A program made the translations under genes and the position numbers. DNA of 30,136 nucleotides from an uncultured Clostridia bacterium (GTDB lineage: Bacteria > Bacillota > Clostridia > Lachnospirales > Bianqueaceae), in contig CALBGL010000141.1 of the NCBI GenBank assembly GCA_937892735.1, forward strand, positions 1-30,136. The letters run 5' to 3'. Below, in pieces: positions 30,005-30,136 of the stretch. Within the stretch, counting starts at the first letter, position 1; the number at the start of each line of letters is the position of its first letter. A model generated the notes under the pieces. That model saw only the letters and a program-made list of their open reading frames with translations. It had not been told where the DNA came from and ran no database searches.

Positions 30005-30136
30005 CTCATTACTGTATGAGCGATGTAACAATTCCCTAGGGAGAGTAATGAGAAAAAGCCGGGATTTCTCATTACTGTATGAGCGATGTAACATTTCTCT
30101 AGCTAGACCAATGAGAAACTATGGACTGTGAAATCG
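30005..30136. repeat. Two tandem 63-bp hairpin repeats at the right end
   Basis: Copies start at 30005 and 30068 with CTCATTACTGTATGAGCGAT; the first 26 bases are identical. Each 48-nt core ends in an inverted arm: AGTAATGAG in copy 1 (exact partner of CTCATTACT) and CCAATGAG in copy 2 (partly decayed). The array may continue past the window. Confidence 0.85.

Overview
The window looks like chromosomal DNA of an anaerobic gut-type Firmicute, most likely Lachnospiraceae (Clostridia). The reasons are strong AGGAGG ribosome-binding sites, sigma-A promoters often with a TGATATAAT extended -10, a CIRCE site, oxygen-sensitive glycyl-radical metabolism, a pyrB-pyrI pair and intracellular plant-glycan enzymes. 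Gene density is high and there are no rRNA, tRNA, phage, integrase or transposase genes. The species cannot be fixed by reading.

Layout, left to right. (1) An alpha/beta-hydrolase (93-794), then a CIRCE-controlled small heat-shock protein (951-1394). (2) A 794-bp gene-free stretch with a ~104-bp tandem repeat array, followed by the dapF promoter and a long structured leader. (3) Housekeeping genes dapF, gdhA and birA, then a serine-rich lipoprotein. (4) A minus-strand pair, a polysaccharide pyruvyl transferase-like protein and a truncated GT4-like glycosyltransferase, with strikingly lysine-poor products. (5) One tight six-gene minus-strand operon (13975 down to 8219): glycyl-radical 1,2-propanediol dehydratase, its radical-SAM activase, microcompartment shell protein EutS/PduU, GTPase EutP/PduV, threonine ammonia-lyase and RidA. 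(6) A divergent oligogalacturonate-lyase-like gene. (7) A minus-strand pyrB-pyrI-flavin reductase operon. (8) guaB (IMP dehydrogenase), a possible 50-aa ORF, then a 710-bp gene-free stretch of hairpins and a second repeat family. (9) dcd on the minus strand, diverging from an esterase plus 1027-aa glycoside hydrolase operon. (10) A MacB/FtsX-type ABC ATPase and a 1367-aa permease carrying a ~580-residue coiled coil. (11) A terminator-containing repeat that is the inverted copy of the first 69 bases of the window, then a third tandem hairpin repeat.

How the genes may work together. The oligogalacturonate-lyase-like protein, esterase and GH106-like hydrolase all lack signal peptides, so they would finish degrading imported pectic or rhamnose-containing oligosaccharides in the cytoplasm. 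Rhamnose (or fucose) fermentation yields 1,2-propanediol, the substrate of the glycyl-radical dehydratase. Its product propanal and the 2-oxobutanoate from threonine ammonia-lyase both lead to propionyl-CoA/propionate. RidA clears the reactive enamine/imine made by the lyase. EutS and EutP point to a microcompartment whose other shell proteins and aldehyde/alcohol dehydrogenases must lie outside this window.

The most unusual signals are the satellite-like microcompartment operon with threonine ammonia-lyase inside it, the heptad-spaced tyrosine ladder in the permease coiled coil, a 49-nt hairpin element present twice with a compensatory base-pair change, and three unrelated tandem repeat families that share one inverted-arm architecture.
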